NCBI GenBank assembly: GCA_947501475.1
Contig: CANMWA010000002.1
Coordinates: 1-64,000 of the forward strand
DNA from: an uncultured Aquimarina sp.
GTDB taxonomy: Bacteria > Bacteroidota > Bacteroidia > Flavobacteriales > Flavobacteriaceae
DNA: 64,000 bases
Direction: 5' to 3'
Position numbers and translations under genes: made by a program. A model generated the notes under the pieces. It had not been told where the DNA came from and ran no database searches. It saw only the letters and a program-made list of their open reading frames with translations. Positions 24,549 through 33,464 of this stretch are shown piece after piece; positions within the stretch are counted from its first letter, which is position 1, and the number at the start of each line of letters is the position of its first letter.

Positions 24549-24599
24549 TTCCCCTAGTATATCGTAGAGGAATTATTAAGAATAAGATTTTTAATTCTT

Positions 24600-25487
24600 T
24601 TATTCTTTTAACACTCTTCCAAAAGGAGCATTATTAGTAGGTGCAATGCTATTTACTTGTGGAGCTGTAACTTGACCTGCTGTCCCGCTAAGTGGTTTTA
24701 AAAAAAATGGAGTTGATTGATCATAATCTGGTGAAGGCTCAACAGATATTACTACTGTTTTTCCTCTTACATCTCCATCTGTTGGAAAAGTCAATCCTTG
24801 TGGTGCACTATTTAAAAAATCCTCTCCTGGATAGTTAGGAGCCGATCCATTTCCACTATAAGGTGAAGCATCATCAAAATTACCCACATCACTAAATGTT
24901 CCTGTCGAAACAGGAATTTGAGTTCCATTTTTTTCAAAAATAACCCATCCTTCATATTTCCATCCATCTGCTAGTGGTTCTAAATTCAATCCAGGAACAG
25001 TTTGAATACCGCTTGGATCCTCAAACCAAATTCCAAATTCATCATTATCCGAAGTACCCGGATTATCAGTAGGTGTAGCCATAACAAATTTTCCTGATAT
25101 TGAAGAAAAATCTGCTATTACAGAATTAACACTTACTTGTGCTACATTACCATTAAAAGAACCCGAAACTAATTTTGATTTTGAAGGACCTGGATCAGCA
25201 TCGTTAGGAGGTTCAACAGATAGAATAAATTCTGTTGCTTTTTCTAAGTTATCTGCATTAACGGCAAAAACCATCGAATTAGAAACCTCGTTAAATTTTC
25301 CCGTTGATAAAGGTTCTCCTTCAACCACAATCCAACCTTCATAATTAGCTCCGTTAGTAAGAGCTTCTAAACCAACAATCTCTATCGTAAGATTTGAGGT
25401 TGGCGGTGCATCATCATCACCTGAGCAAGAAGTAATAATTGCTCCTAGAATAAATGCAGATAGTAGTAAACTTTTTCTTATCATCAT
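24600..25487 (-). CDS. Lipoprotein with two copies of an anti-sigma-K-like beta domain
   Basis: The 295-residue protein has a lipoprotein signal (ITSC, Cys21, then SGDDD). The mature part holds two related domains: the first (about 33-145) has LTNGANYEGWIVVEGEPLSTGKF and LSVEPPNDADPGPSKSKL, the second (about 165-285) has LADGWKYEGWVIFEKNGTQIPVSTGTF and ISVEPSPDYDQSTPFFLKPLSG. The YEGW...STG.F...VEP..D pattern is that of the RskA C-terminal (anti-sigma-K) type, but the anti-sigma helix is absent and the protein is lipid-anchored, so it is not an anti-sigma factor. It is a single gene; function unknown. Confidence 0.6.
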   Translation of the reverse strand: MMIRKSLLLSAFILGAIITSCSGDDDAPPTSNLTIEIVGLEALTNGANYEGWIVVEGEPLSTGKFNEVSNSMVFAVNADNLEKATEFILSVEPPNDADPGPSKSKLVSGSFNGNVAQVSVNSVIADFSSISGKFVMATPTDNPGTSDNDEFGIWFEDPSGIQTVPGLNLEPLADGWKYEGWVIFEKNGTQIPVSTGTFSDVGNFDDASPYSGNGSAPNYPGEDFLNSAPQGLTFPTDGDVRGKTVVISVEPSPDYDQSTPFFLKPLSGTAGQVTAPQVNSIAPTNNAPFGRVLKE

Positions 25488-25525
25488 TATTGCTTTTTGA
25501 GTTATTTTTTATAAATAAATTACTA

Positions 25526-25533
25526 CAAAACTA
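25526..25533 (-). promoter_or_regulatory. Probable -7 box of the duplicated-domain lipoprotein gene
   Basis: Minus strand TAGTTTTG fits TAnnTTTG, 39 bp before the start codon. The -33 element is unclear. Confidence 0.35.
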
Positions 25534-25588
25534 ACTCAAAATCGACAACAAAATTGTTCAAAGAATCTTAATATTTTGTTCAAATTAG

Positions 25589-27121
25589 TTATGAAGATTT
25601 TGGTACTGGATCTTGTGTTTTAAAAAGCTCAAGAAAAGCTTTTCCAATAGTATTAATCAGGTCACTGGCCATTACCCCTTCAAATCCTAATTTTTGAGCA
25701 GCAAGGTCTCCAGAGCTTCCATGTAGATATACACCAAAGATTGCTGCTTGTAGTGCATTATATCCTTGTGCTAGTAAACTAGTAATAATACCTGTAAGCA
25801 CATCACCGCTACCTGCTGTTGCCATTCCTGGATTACCTGTATTATTTACATAGAGCTGATCAAAATATATAGTAACCGTATTTGCACCTTTAATTATGAT
25901 AATACAATCATATTGTTTTGAAAATGCTTTAACTTTTTCAATTTTATCAAAATCATCTTTCCATTTACCAATTAATCGTTCTAATTCTTTTGGATGCGGT
26001 GTCAAAATTGTTTTTTCTGGTAAATTTTTTAAATAGATTGGATGCTTTGCTAAGATATTAATCCCATCTGCATCAACTACAAGCGGAAATTTATTTTCTT
26101 TTAAAAATTCACCAAAAGCTTTTATTGTTTTTTCACTTGTACCTAACCCCATTCCTATTCCAATAGCAGAAGGTTTACTATCTAAGTTTATTTCGGCAAT
26201 CTCATCATCATCATCTGTAACTACCATAGCTTCGGGTACAGCAGTCTGTAAAATATCATATCCACATTCTGGTATATGTGCTGTAGCAAGGCCAACTCCT
26301 GTTCGTAAAGCTGCTTTAGTAGCCAAAACCATGCTTCCGATTTTACCATAACTCCCCCCTATCAAAATACAATGCCCATAAGTACCTTTATGACTAAATT
26401 TATGGCGAGGGCGATACATGGGTTTTACTTCATTTTTATTAATCAATACACCGATACCCTGTTGCTGATTTAAAAAATTGCGATCTAAACCAATATCAAT
26501 CACTTCTATGTCTTGTGTATATATCCCAGTTTGTGGTAAAAAGAATACCAACTTAGGAAGTTGAAATGTCACTGTCACATCGGCAAAAATAACTCCATCT
26601 GTAGTATCTGGAGCTTTATCAGAATACAAGCCCGATGGAATATCTACTGATAGCTTATAAGATCTAGAAGCATTAATATGTTTTATAAGTGACACTACCC
26701 AAGGAACAAGTGGCCTATTAAGACCAATCCCAAAAATAGCATCAATAACCATATCTTCATATTGTAACTCCGGAAAACCGTCTTCACTCTTAATTTGTAT
26801 TGGCCACTCTTTTGCTATTTCTTTTAACCGATCATAATTTGACAAAAAATCTTTTGACCTATACTCACTAAAATTTACAATATATGTTTTTACATTATAT
26901 CCATGTTCTACCAATAATCTAGAAATCACAAGTCCATCTCCTCCATTATTTCCAATACCACAAAATATATGTATCGGAATGGGGGCTCCTTGCAATCTAT
27001 GATGCAATAATGCAAAAATTTGAGTAGCAGCACGCTCCATTAATTCAAGAGAAGTAATTTTTTCTGATGTAATTGTAAACTCATCAGCCATACGCATTTG
27101 TTGTGAAGAAAATATTTTCAT
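25589..27121 (-). CDS. nnr: Bifunctional NAD(P)H-hydrate epimerase / ADP-dependent dehydratase
   Basis: The 510-residue protein fuses two repair enzymes. The N-terminal YjeF domain (1-220) carries the epimerase signatures IFCGIGNNGGDGLVISRLL and DAIFGIGLNRP. The C-terminal kinase-fold domain (about 235-500) carries GSYGKIGSMVLATKAALRTGVGLAT, LVVDADGINILAKHP, LTPHPKELERL and NPGMATAGSGDVLTGIITSLLAQG, with the catalytic Asp of GSGD. Together they convert damaged NADHX and NADPHX (both epimers) back to NAD(P)H in the cytoplasm. Length is normal for the fused form. It diverges from the threonine operon. Confidence 0.95.
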   Translation of the reverse strand: MKIFSSQQMRMADEFTITSEKITSLELMERAATQIFALLHHRLQGAPIPIHIFCGIGNNGGDGLVISRLLVEHGYNVKTYIVNFSEYRSKDFLSNYDRLKEIAKEWPIQIKSEDGFPELQYEDMVIDAIFGIGLNRPLVPWVVSLIKHINASRSYKLSVDIPSGLYSDKAPDTTDGVIFADVTVTFQLPKLVFFLPQTGIYTQDIEVIDIGLDRNFLNQQQGIGVLINKNEVKPMYRPRHKFSHKGTYGHCILIGGSYGKIGSMVLATKAALRTGVGLATAHIPECGYDILQTAVPEAMVVTDDDDEIAEINLDSKPSAIGIGMGLGTSEKTIKAFGEFLKENKFPLVVDADGINILAKHPIYLKNLPEKTILTPHPKELERLIGKWKDDFDKIEKVKAFSKQYDCIIIIKGANTVTIYFDQLYVNNTGNPGMATAGSGDVLTGIITSLLAQGYNALQAAIFGVYLHGSSGDLAAQKLGFEGVMASDLINTIGKAFLELFKTQDPVPKSS

Positions 27122-27224
27122 GTGATATTTTTGGGAATCTTATAATGAAATAAAATATAAATTATTGAATTAACAAAAGTTTATGATTACTCTTGTTTTT
27201 ATTTTCTTTAAAAATAAAAAATAA

Positions 27225-27232
27225 TACATTTG
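27225..27232 (+). promoter_or_regulatory. -7 box of the threonine operon
   Basis: TACATTTG is an exact TAnnTTTG, 22 bp before the leader-peptide ATG. Transcription would begin near 27239, giving an mRNA that starts just before the leader frame. The -33 region (TTTT near 27202) is weak. Confidence 0.5.
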
Positions 27233-27254
27233 AACTCATGTTTAAAGCAAACTA

Positions 27255-27371
27255 ATGTTTAGTACCGTTTTTTTATCGGCTTTAATAATTATATTAGGAA
27301 TGATTATCATATCTAGTATTTCTTCTACCTTTACGCGTACTATTACAAATATTATTACCCTTAGGGGTTAA
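27255..27371 (+). CDS. thrL: Threonine operon leader peptide (putative attenuator)
   Basis: A 38-residue frame too short for routine calling. It opens with a hydrophobic stretch and ends with a Thr/Ile-rich tail where Thr stands at residues 25, 27, 29, 31 and 35 and Ile at 30, 33 and 34 (STFTRTITNIITLRG). These are the end products of the pathway encoded right behind it, the hallmark of a ribosome-mediated attenuator like thrL of enterobacteria. It sits between a fitting promoter box and thrA (88 bp to the thrA start). I do not see a classical G/C-rich terminator with a U tract in between, only an AT-rich 8-bp stem at 27401-27420, so the mechanism may be translational or different. Confidence 0.6.
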   Translation: MFSTVFLSALIIILGMIIISSISSTFTRTITNIITLRG

Positions 27372-27459
27372 TTGTATCTATATCGCCATCAGAATATTTA
27401 TATAGTTTATAAAAACTATAGAAAAAACTTTATCATTAATTTCAATTAAAAAACACATT

Positions 27460-29904
27460 ATGAACGTTCTAAAATTTGGAGGTTCTTCGGTTGCAAATGC
27501 AACGACAATAAAAAATGTCATAGACATTGTAAAGATACAATCCAAACAACAACCTTTGTATGTTGTTGTTTCTGCCATGGGCGGAATTACAGACCTTCTT
27601 TTACAGGCTGGAAAAGAAGCGTCTTTAAATAATCAAAACTATAAGTCCTCACTAAAAAAAATCGAAGATAGGCACCTAGAGGTTATAAAAAACCTTATTC
27701 CGGTTGTTTCGCAAAGTGCTGTGATTAGTAAGGTTAAAAGCGAATTAAACACGCTAGAATCACTTTGTGAAGGAGTATATTTATTAAGCGAATTATCCTC
27801 AAAAACCGAAGCTGTTATTTCAAGTTTTGGTGAAATGCTTTCTTCATATATCATTTCAGAAGCTGCCAAAGTAAATGACCTAGATATTGTATTAAAAGAT
27901 GCTAGAGAGTTAATCATAAAAACTATTAATTCTAAAGCGGCTATCGATTATAAAGAAACAAATAGTCGAATTAATGATTTTGCCAATAATAATACACATC
28001 AAATTTGCATATTTCCAGGGTTTGTAGCCCGTACTCAAGATGGGGAACCTACTACATTAGGAAGAGGAGGATCCGATTTTACAGCCGCAATTTTGGCAGC
28101 CGCAATTAATGCTGATGAGTTGCAAATATGGACAGATGTAAGTGGTATGTATACTGCTAATCCGAAATTAGTAAAACAAGCAAAACCTGTACGTCATATT
28201 TCATATCAGGAAGCTATGGAGCTTTCTCATTTTGGCGCCAAGGTAATTTACCCACCAACAATACACCCTGTATTAGAGAAAGATATCCCTATAGTTATAA
28301 AAAATACTTTCGAACCAGAAGACCCAGGAACTCAAATAACCAGAAAAGTGGATAATAGGTTAAGGCCTGTAACCGGTATCAGTCACATCGATAATATATC
28401 TATTATTTCTTTAGAAGGAAGTGGTATGGTTGGTATACCAGGGTTTTCAAAACGCTTATTCGAAGCTTTATTCATAGAAGGGATTAATGTAATCTTGATT
28501 ACTCAAGCCTCTTCAGAACATTCAATTTGTTTAGCCGTAGAAGCTTCAGAAGCAGAGCAAGCAAAAATTGTACTGGATGCAGCTTTTGAATTCGAAATTT
28601 CTAAACATAAACTTGATCCCGTAAAAATTGAAAACGATGTAGCTATTGTTGCCCTAGTGGGAGATAATATGTATCATCACCAAGGTCTTAGCGGAAAAAT
28701 GTTTAGTACTCTAGGAAAAAACAATGTAAATATTCGTGCTATTGCTCAAGGAGCTTCAGAAAAAAACATATCTGTAGTTATCGAGAAAAAAGATATTAAA
28801 AAGGCATTAAATATTTTACATGAGCGCTTTTTTGAAGTAAAAACCAAACAATTAAATTTATTCATTACTGGTGTTGGTAACGTCGGGAGTAAGCTACTCG
28901 AACAATTAGAACAGCAAAAAAAGTATCTTAAAGACAAACTACGATTAAAAATTCGTGTTGTTGGAATATCAAATTCTCGCAAGATGTATTTTGATGAAGA
29001 AGGTATTGACTTACACGCTTGGGAAGAAATACTTCCAAAAGGAGAAAAAGCCAATGCGCTTGATTTTTTCAATAAAGCAAAAGAAATGAATCTTCGTAAT
29101 TCTATATTTGTTGATAATACTGCAAATCCTGACATTGCCAAGGTATACAAACATTATCTAGGAGAAAGTATGGCAGTAGTAACCTGTAATAAAATTGCCT
29201 GTGCCGACGAGTATACGAACTACGAAGAACTACAGGATTTATCCAGAAAATATAATGCTTCTTTCTTATACGAAACCAATGTAGGTGCTGGATTGCCTAT
29301 AATCGACACCTTAAATAATTTAATTGCATCCGGAGATAATATTCATAAAATACAAGCCGTACTCTCTGGTAGTCTTAATTTTGTATTTAATAATTATAAA
29401 GATGGAGTTACTTTTAATGATATCGTAAAGCAAGCACAAAAAGAAGGGTATACAGAACCAGATCCAAAAATCGACTTAAGTGGTGTTGATGTTGCTCGTA
29501 AAATACTAATTCTAGCTCGTGAAAGTGGAAAAGTGATGGAATTAAACAATATCGAAAACGAAGCATTCTTACCTCAAGAAAGTTTGGATACCAATACTGT
29601 AGAAGATTTCTTTGAATCTTTAGCTAAAAACGAAGAGCATTTTAAAGCAATTTTAAATGAAGCTGATCAAAAAAATTGTCGCTTAAAATATGTAGCGCAA
29701 TATGAAAATGAAAATGCAAAAGTTGGGTTACAACATATCCCAACTGATCATCCTTTCTATAATTTAGAAGGAAGTGATAATATTGTTTTGTTCTATACTG
29801 ATCGATACCCAAAACAGCCGCTCATTGTAAAAGGTGCGGGTGCAGGTGCAGATGTAACCGCATCTGGTATTTTTGCAGATATAATTAGAATCGGAAAAAA
29901 ATAG
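27460..29904 (+). CDS. thrA: Bifunctional aspartate kinase / homoserine dehydrogenase I
   Basis: The 814-residue fusion has an aspartokinase domain (1-290: MNVLKFGGSSVANATT, TLGRGGSDFTAAILAAAI), two ACT-type regulatory segments (about 300-455: ISLEGSGMVGIPGFSKRLF, VALVGDNMYHHQGLSGKMFSTL), and a homoserine dehydrogenase domain (about 465-814: FITGVGNVGSKLLEQL for NAD(P), VVTCNKIACADEY, ETNVGAGLPIIDTL, GSLNFVFNNYKDG). It catalyses the first and third steps from aspartate to homoserine and is the usual target of threonine feedback. First structural gene of the operon; thrB follows 5 bp later. Confidence 0.96.
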   Translation: MNVLKFGGSSVANATTIKNVIDIVKIQSKQQPLYVVVSAMGGITDLLLQAGKEASLNNQNYKSSLKKIEDRHLEVIKNLIPVVSQSAVISKVKSELNTLESLCEGVYLLSELSSKTEAVISSFGEMLSSYIISEAAKVNDLDIVLKDARELIIKTINSKAAIDYKETNSRINDFANNNTHQICIFPGFVARTQDGEPTTLGRGGSDFTAAILAAAINADELQIWTDVSGMYTANPKLVKQAKPVRHISYQEAMELSHFGAKVIYPPTIHPVLEKDIPIVIKNTFEPEDPGTQITRKVDNRLRPVTGISHIDNISIISLEGSGMVGIPGFSKRLFEALFIEGINVILITQASSEHSICLAVEASEAEQAKIVLDAAFEFEISKHKLDPVKIENDVAIVALVGDNMYHHQGLSGKMFSTLGKNNVNIRAIAQGASEKNISVVIEKKDIKKALNILHERFFEVKTKQLNLFITGVGNVGSKLLEQLEQQKKYLKDKLRLKIRVVGISNSRKMYFDEEGIDLHAWEEILPKGEKANALDFFNKAKEMNLRNSIFVDNTANPDIAKVYKHYLGESMAVVTCNKIACADEYTNYEELQDLSRKYNASFLYETNVGAGLPIIDTLNNLIASGDNIHKIQAVLSGSLNFVFNNYKDGVTFNDIVKQAQKEGYTEPDPKIDLSGVDVARKILILARESGKVMELNNIENEAFLPQESLDTNTVEDFFESLAKNEEHFKAILNEADQKNCRLKYVAQYENENAKVGLQHIPTDHPFYNLEGSDNIVLFYTDRYPKQPLIVKGAGAGADVTASGIFADIIRIGKK

Positions 29905-29909
29905 ACAAA

Positions 29910-30833
29910 ATGAAAACGATCAAAGTATTTGCGCCTGCTACTGTTGCTAATCTTTCTTGCGGATTTGATGTTTTGGGATGTTGTTTGGATACCGTAGGAG
30001 ATGAAATGGTGATTTCTCTTACTTCAGAGGCGGGAGTAAAAATCACAAAAATTGAAGGAGCAATACTTCCTATGGATACCCATAAAAATGTTGCCGGTGT
30101 AGCTGTAGAAGCATTACTCAAAAAATATGGCAAAGATATTGGTATCGAGATAGAAATATATAAGAAAATCAAGGCTGGTAGTGGTATTGGAAGTAGTGCT
30201 GCCAGTAGTGCTGGCGCAGTATGGGCAGTAAATCAATTATTAAACCAACCTTTCTCACCTCAAGAGTTGGTAGAATTTGCCATGGAAGGTGAAAAATTAG
30301 CAAGTGGCAATGCCCATGCAGATAATGTTGCTCCTGCCCTTCTAGGTGGTTTTACATTAGTACGTAGCTATGATCCACTTGATATCATTAAACTTAATAC
30401 ACCAAAAGATCTAGTTATGACTGTTTTACATCCACAAATAGAAGTAAAAACTTCAGATTCTAGGTCTGTAATTAAGCACACCGTATCGCTAAAACAAGCG
30501 ATTCAACAATGGGGTAATGTAGGTGGCCTTGTAGCTGGATTATGCACAGAAGATTATAGTCTTATTGGTCGTAGTCTAGAGGATGTGATTATAGAGCCCT
30601 TAAGATCTATATTGATTCCTGAGTTTACAGCTGTAAAAGAAGCTGCTATTGCAAAAGGAGCCTTAGGATGTGGTATTTCGGGTTCTGGGCCATCAATTTT
30701 TGCACTTAGCAAAGGGATAGAAACTGCAAATCTTGTTGCAGAAACATTACAGAAAACATATAGCAAAACAGGGTTAGAATTTGATATTCATGTGTCAAAA
30801 ATTAATAATCAAGGAGTAAAAACAATAGACTAA
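29910..30833 (+). CDS. thrB: Homoserine kinase
   Basis: The 307-residue protein is a GHMP kinase with the start IKVFAPATVANLSCGFDVLG, the ATP-binding GSGIGSSAASSAGAVWAVN near residue 91 and the third motif LGCGISGSGPSIFAL near 250. It phosphorylates homoserine to O-phosphohomoserine, the substrate of ThrC encoded two genes downstream. Length and motifs are standard. It is 5 bp after thrA and 6 bp before the RidA-like gene, so it is tightly packed in the operon. Confidence 0.96.
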   Translation: MKTIKVFAPATVANLSCGFDVLGCCLDTVGDEMVISLTSEAGVKITKIEGAILPMDTHKNVAGVAVEALLKKYGKDIGIEIEIYKKIKAGSGIGSSAASSAGAVWAVNQLLNQPFSPQELVEFAMEGEKLASGNAHADNVAPALLGGFTLVRSYDPLDIIKLNTPKDLVMTVLHPQIEVKTSDSRSVIKHTVSLKQAIQQWGNVGGLVAGLCTEDYSLIGRSLEDVIIEPLRSILIPEFTAVKEAAIAKGALGCGISGSGPSIFALSKGIETANLVAETLQKTYSKTGLEFDIHVSKINNQGVKTID

Positions 30834-30839
30834 TATAGT

Positions 30840-31202
30840 ATGAAAGAGATCAAAAAAATAGCTAGCGGGGCACAGTGGGAAAATATCGTTGGATACTCTA
30901 GAGCAATTAAAATTGGAGATACTATTGAAATATCGGGGACTACAGGACAAGGAAATGATGAATATGAACAAACTGTAGCAATTATAAAAATTGCTGAAAA
31001 AGCGTTGAAAGAATTAAATGCCGATTTAGGCAATGTTATAAGAACAAGAATGTACTGCACCGATATTTCAAAATGGAAACTTATTGGTAAAGCACATAGT
31101 GAATTTTTTGAATCTATAAGACCAGTAACAACATTAGTTGAAGTTTCTAAATTAATTTCACCAGAAATTTTAGTCGAAATAGAATTTTCGGCAGTACTAT
31201 AA
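30840..31202 (+). CDS. RidA-family protein inside the threonine operon
   Basis: The 120-residue protein is a Rid (YjgF/YER057c/UK114) domain: the strand GDTIEISGTTGQG, the helix TVAIIKIAEKALKELNADLGNVIRTRMYCTDI and the end RPVTTLVEVSKLISPEILVEIEFSAVL. The Arg of the canonical RPAR/T site is followed here by PVTT, and the Glu of VEIE is kept. RidA hydrolyses reactive enamines made by PLP-dependent threonine and serine dehydratases. Sitting between thrB and thrC it could clear such intermediates made by ThrC or by threonine dehydratase; that link is inferred from position. Confidence 0.85.
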   Translation: MKEIKKIASGAQWENIVGYSRAIKIGDTIEISGTTGQGNDEYEQTVAIIKIAEKALKELNADLGNVIRTRMYCTDISKWKLIGKAHSEFFESIRPVTTLVEVSKLISPEILVEIEFSAVL

Positions 31203-31222
31203 TCTAAGAATAAGAAAAAATA

Positions 31223-32512
31223 ATGCAATACTATAGTTTAAATAATAATGCGCCCAAAGTAGCTTTTTCTGAAGCCGTTATAAAAGGGTTAGCGCCTGAT
31301 CGTGGTTTATACTTTCCAGAACATATCGCTCCTTTACCAGAATCATTTTTCTCTACCATTGAAAACCTTGATAATGTTGAGATTGCATATCAAGCAATTC
31401 AACAGTTTGTGGGTGATGAAATCCCAGAAAAAGAATTAAGAGAAATTCTTGCCGATGTACTTAGCTTTGATTTTCCGGTTGTAGATATTGAAGATAATAT
31501 TGGAACTCTAGAATTATTTCATGGACCAACCATGGCTTTTAAAGATGTAGGTGCTCGTTTTATGGCTCGTTGTCTTGGTTATTTTAATAGAAACAATCAA
31601 AATCACGTAACTGTTTTGGTTGCCACTTCTGGGGATACTGGGGGTGCTGTAGCCAAAGGATTCTTGGGTGTAAAAGGAGTTGATGTCGTTATCCTATACC
31701 CTACGGGAAAAGTAAGTGATATACAAGAAAAACAACTTACAACTCTTGGTCAAAATATAACTGCACTCGAAGTTGATGGTGTTTTTGATGACTGCCAGGA
31801 TATGGTAAAAACTGCATTTTTAGATAGTGATATAACTAAATATAAACAGTTAACATCAGCAAATTCTATTAATGTAGCTAGATGGCTTCCACAATTATTT
31901 TATTTCTTATTCGCTTACAAACAGGTTAAAAGTAAAAAGAAAGACATTGTATTTTCGGTTCCTAGTGGAAATTTCGGAAACATTTGTGCTGGTATTGTTG
32001 CCAAAAAACTTGGGATGCCCGTCAAGCATTTTGTAGCTTCAACTAATATAAATGATACTGTTGTACGGTATTTACAAACCTCTGAGTATCATCCGAAACC
32101 ATCTAAAGCGACTATCTCAAACGCAATGGATGTAGGGAATCCTAGTAATTTTATTAGAATTCAAAGATTATTTGATAACAATATTTCTGATTTAAAAAAC
32201 CACTTTTCGGCCTATAGTTTTACAGATGAACAAACTAAAATAGCGATGAAAGAAATATTCAAGATAGCAAAATATGTAGCTGACCCTCATGGTGCTGTGG
32301 GGTATTTAGGACTAAAACAACAAGAATTAAGTAGTAATGAATATGGTATCTTTTTAGAAACAGCACACCCTGTTAAATTCTTAGATGTTGTAGAAGAAAC
32401 ACTAGAAACAAACGTCGTAATCCCATCACAAATTAAAGAAGTGATTAATAAAGAAAAGAAAAGTATCGTAATTAAGGATTATAAAACATTAAAGGAGTAC
32501 TTATTACGATAA
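31223..32512 (+). CDS. thrC: Threonine synthase
   Basis: The 429-residue PLP enzyme has the N-terminal APKVAFSEAVIKGLAPDRGLYFPE typical of the class found in bacteria, the PLP lysine in FHGPTMAFKDVGARFMARCL, the phosphate-binding ATSGDTGGAVAKGF, and SVPSGNFGNICAGIVAKKLGMPV. It converts O-phosphohomoserine to threonine in the cytoplasm. It is the last gene of the operon; its final codons lie within the terminator stem that closes the unit. Confidence 0.96.
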   Translation: MQYYSLNNNAPKVAFSEAVIKGLAPDRGLYFPEHIAPLPESFFSTIENLDNVEIAYQAIQQFVGDEIPEKELREILADVLSFDFPVVDIEDNIGTLELFHGPTMAFKDVGARFMARCLGYFNRNNQNHVTVLVATSGDTGGAVAKGFLGVKGVDVVILYPTGKVSDIQEKQLTTLGQNITALEVDGVFDDCQDMVKTAFLDSDITKYKQLTSANSINVARWLPQLFYFLFAYKQVKSKKKDIVFSVPSGNFGNICAGIVAKKLGMPVKHFVASTNINDTVVRYLQTSEYHPKPSKATISNAMDVGNPSNFIRIQRLFDNNISDLKNHFSAYSFTDEQTKIAMKEIFKIAKYVADPHGAVGYLGLKQQELSSNEYGIFLETAHPVKFLDVVEETLETNVVIPSQIKEVINKEKKSIVIKDYKTLKEYLLR

Positions 32513-32537
32513 GTACTCCTTTAATGTTATTTTTTGC
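32485..32537 (+). terminator. Strong terminator beginning inside thrC
   Basis: A perfect 20-bp stem (arms 32485-32504 and 32509-32528) closes on a TACG loop and is followed by a T run at 32530-32535. The left arm and loop lie entirely in the thrC reading frame and the stop codon (32510-32512) is in the right arm. Confidence 0.9.
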
Positions 32538-32547
32538 TATAAAAAAT

Positions 32548-33435
32548 TTACTCTTTTGCTAGTGCTTTCATCACACTATAAACAATATTCGTTGTTGAAG
32601 CTAAGTATTTAAAGTTTACTGTAGTATACTTATCAGAGCTTTGTTTCACAAATGGAGAGTTATCAGCATTTCTTAGTTCTGCCGTGAGTGTTACTGTGTC
32701 ATACCCAAAATTAGAGAAAAATCTACTCTCGGGTGTCGCTACTGTTCTTTTATACACAGGAACTGGTGATTCTATTCTATATAAAGATTCTAAACTTAAA
32801 TTTGAAGCCAACATTTCTATTGCTCTATCTTCATCATTATCCCATCCCATATAGTCTGATCTATGCATAGAATGTACATTATAACCATCGGTTTGTAATT
32901 TTTTGGTAAACATTCTTGTTCCAATCATATTACTTTTCCAATGGTCAAAAAAGACAACCATAAAATTTTTGTTGCGCTCTTCTAATTCTACAATTTTCTT
33001 AGCCACATAATAAGCAATGGCAACACCAGTAGCATTATGAATTGCTCCAGGGCTATTTTCGACTGTATCGTAATGAGCACATATAATTACATATTCATCA
33101 CTACCATTTGTAGCAGGAATTACAGCAAAAACATTTGCTCCATTATACTGGTTCCCTTTTTTGTCTTTTACATTATAAGCATTCTTCTCAGGTTTTAACC
33201 CAATTTCTTTTAATGAATTCATTAAAAATTCAGCAGTCGCTTTTCTTTCAGAAGGGCTTGCCCTACTTGTAAGTTTCTTTTTACCCTTTATTGGTTCATG
33301 GCCTGTAAGTTTTGCCACGACACCTCTCTGGATGTTAATAATTTCGGCTTCGATTCTTTCTTCTTCAGTCTGAGCTGGGGCTATTTGACTAACTAAAAAG
33401 AATAATAGTAAAAATGTTCTATAATACTTCATTTT
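32548..33435 (-). CDS. M28-family peptidase-like protein with a degenerate active site
   Basis: Starting at the ATG at 33433-33435 gives 295 residues with a signal peptide (cleavage after APAQ, residue 21). The fold is that of M28 aminopeptidases: YVIICAHYDTVENSPGA, then VAIAYYVAKKI, then NFMVVFFDHW. The first zinc ligand pair His120/Asp122 is kept, but the bridging Asp is His132 (AIHNATG), the catalytic Glu-Glu pair is Trp165-Lys166 (FFDHWKSNMIGT), and the final metal-binding His of the usual DH motif is Ser237. Only the acid at Asp193 remains. It is therefore probably a non-catalytic pseudopeptidase. It has a convincing promoter at 33465-33494. Confidence 0.8.
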   Translation of the reverse strand, partial: KMKYYRTFLLLFFLVSQIAPAQTEEERIEAEIINIQRGVVAKLTGHEPIKGKKKLTSRASPSERKATAEFLMNSLKEIGLKPEKNAYNVKDKKGNQYNGANVFAVIPATNGSDEYVIICAHYDTVENSPGAIHNATGVAIAYYVAKKIVELEERNKNFMVVFFDHWKSNMIGTRMFTKKLQTDGYNVHSMHRSDYMGWDNDEDRAIEMLASNLSLESLYRIESPVPVYKRTVATPESRFFSNFGYDTVTLTAELRNADNSPFVKQSSDKYTTVNFKYLASTTNIVYSVMKALAKE

Positions 33436-33464
33436 GTAGGTTTTGTATTCCATTTACTTTAACA

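Noticed and set aside
27401..27420. AT-rich 8-bp hairpin as the thr attenuator terminator
   Set aside because: The stem is weak and is followed by As, not by a T run, so it is not a classical intrinsic terminator; kept only as a possible structure.
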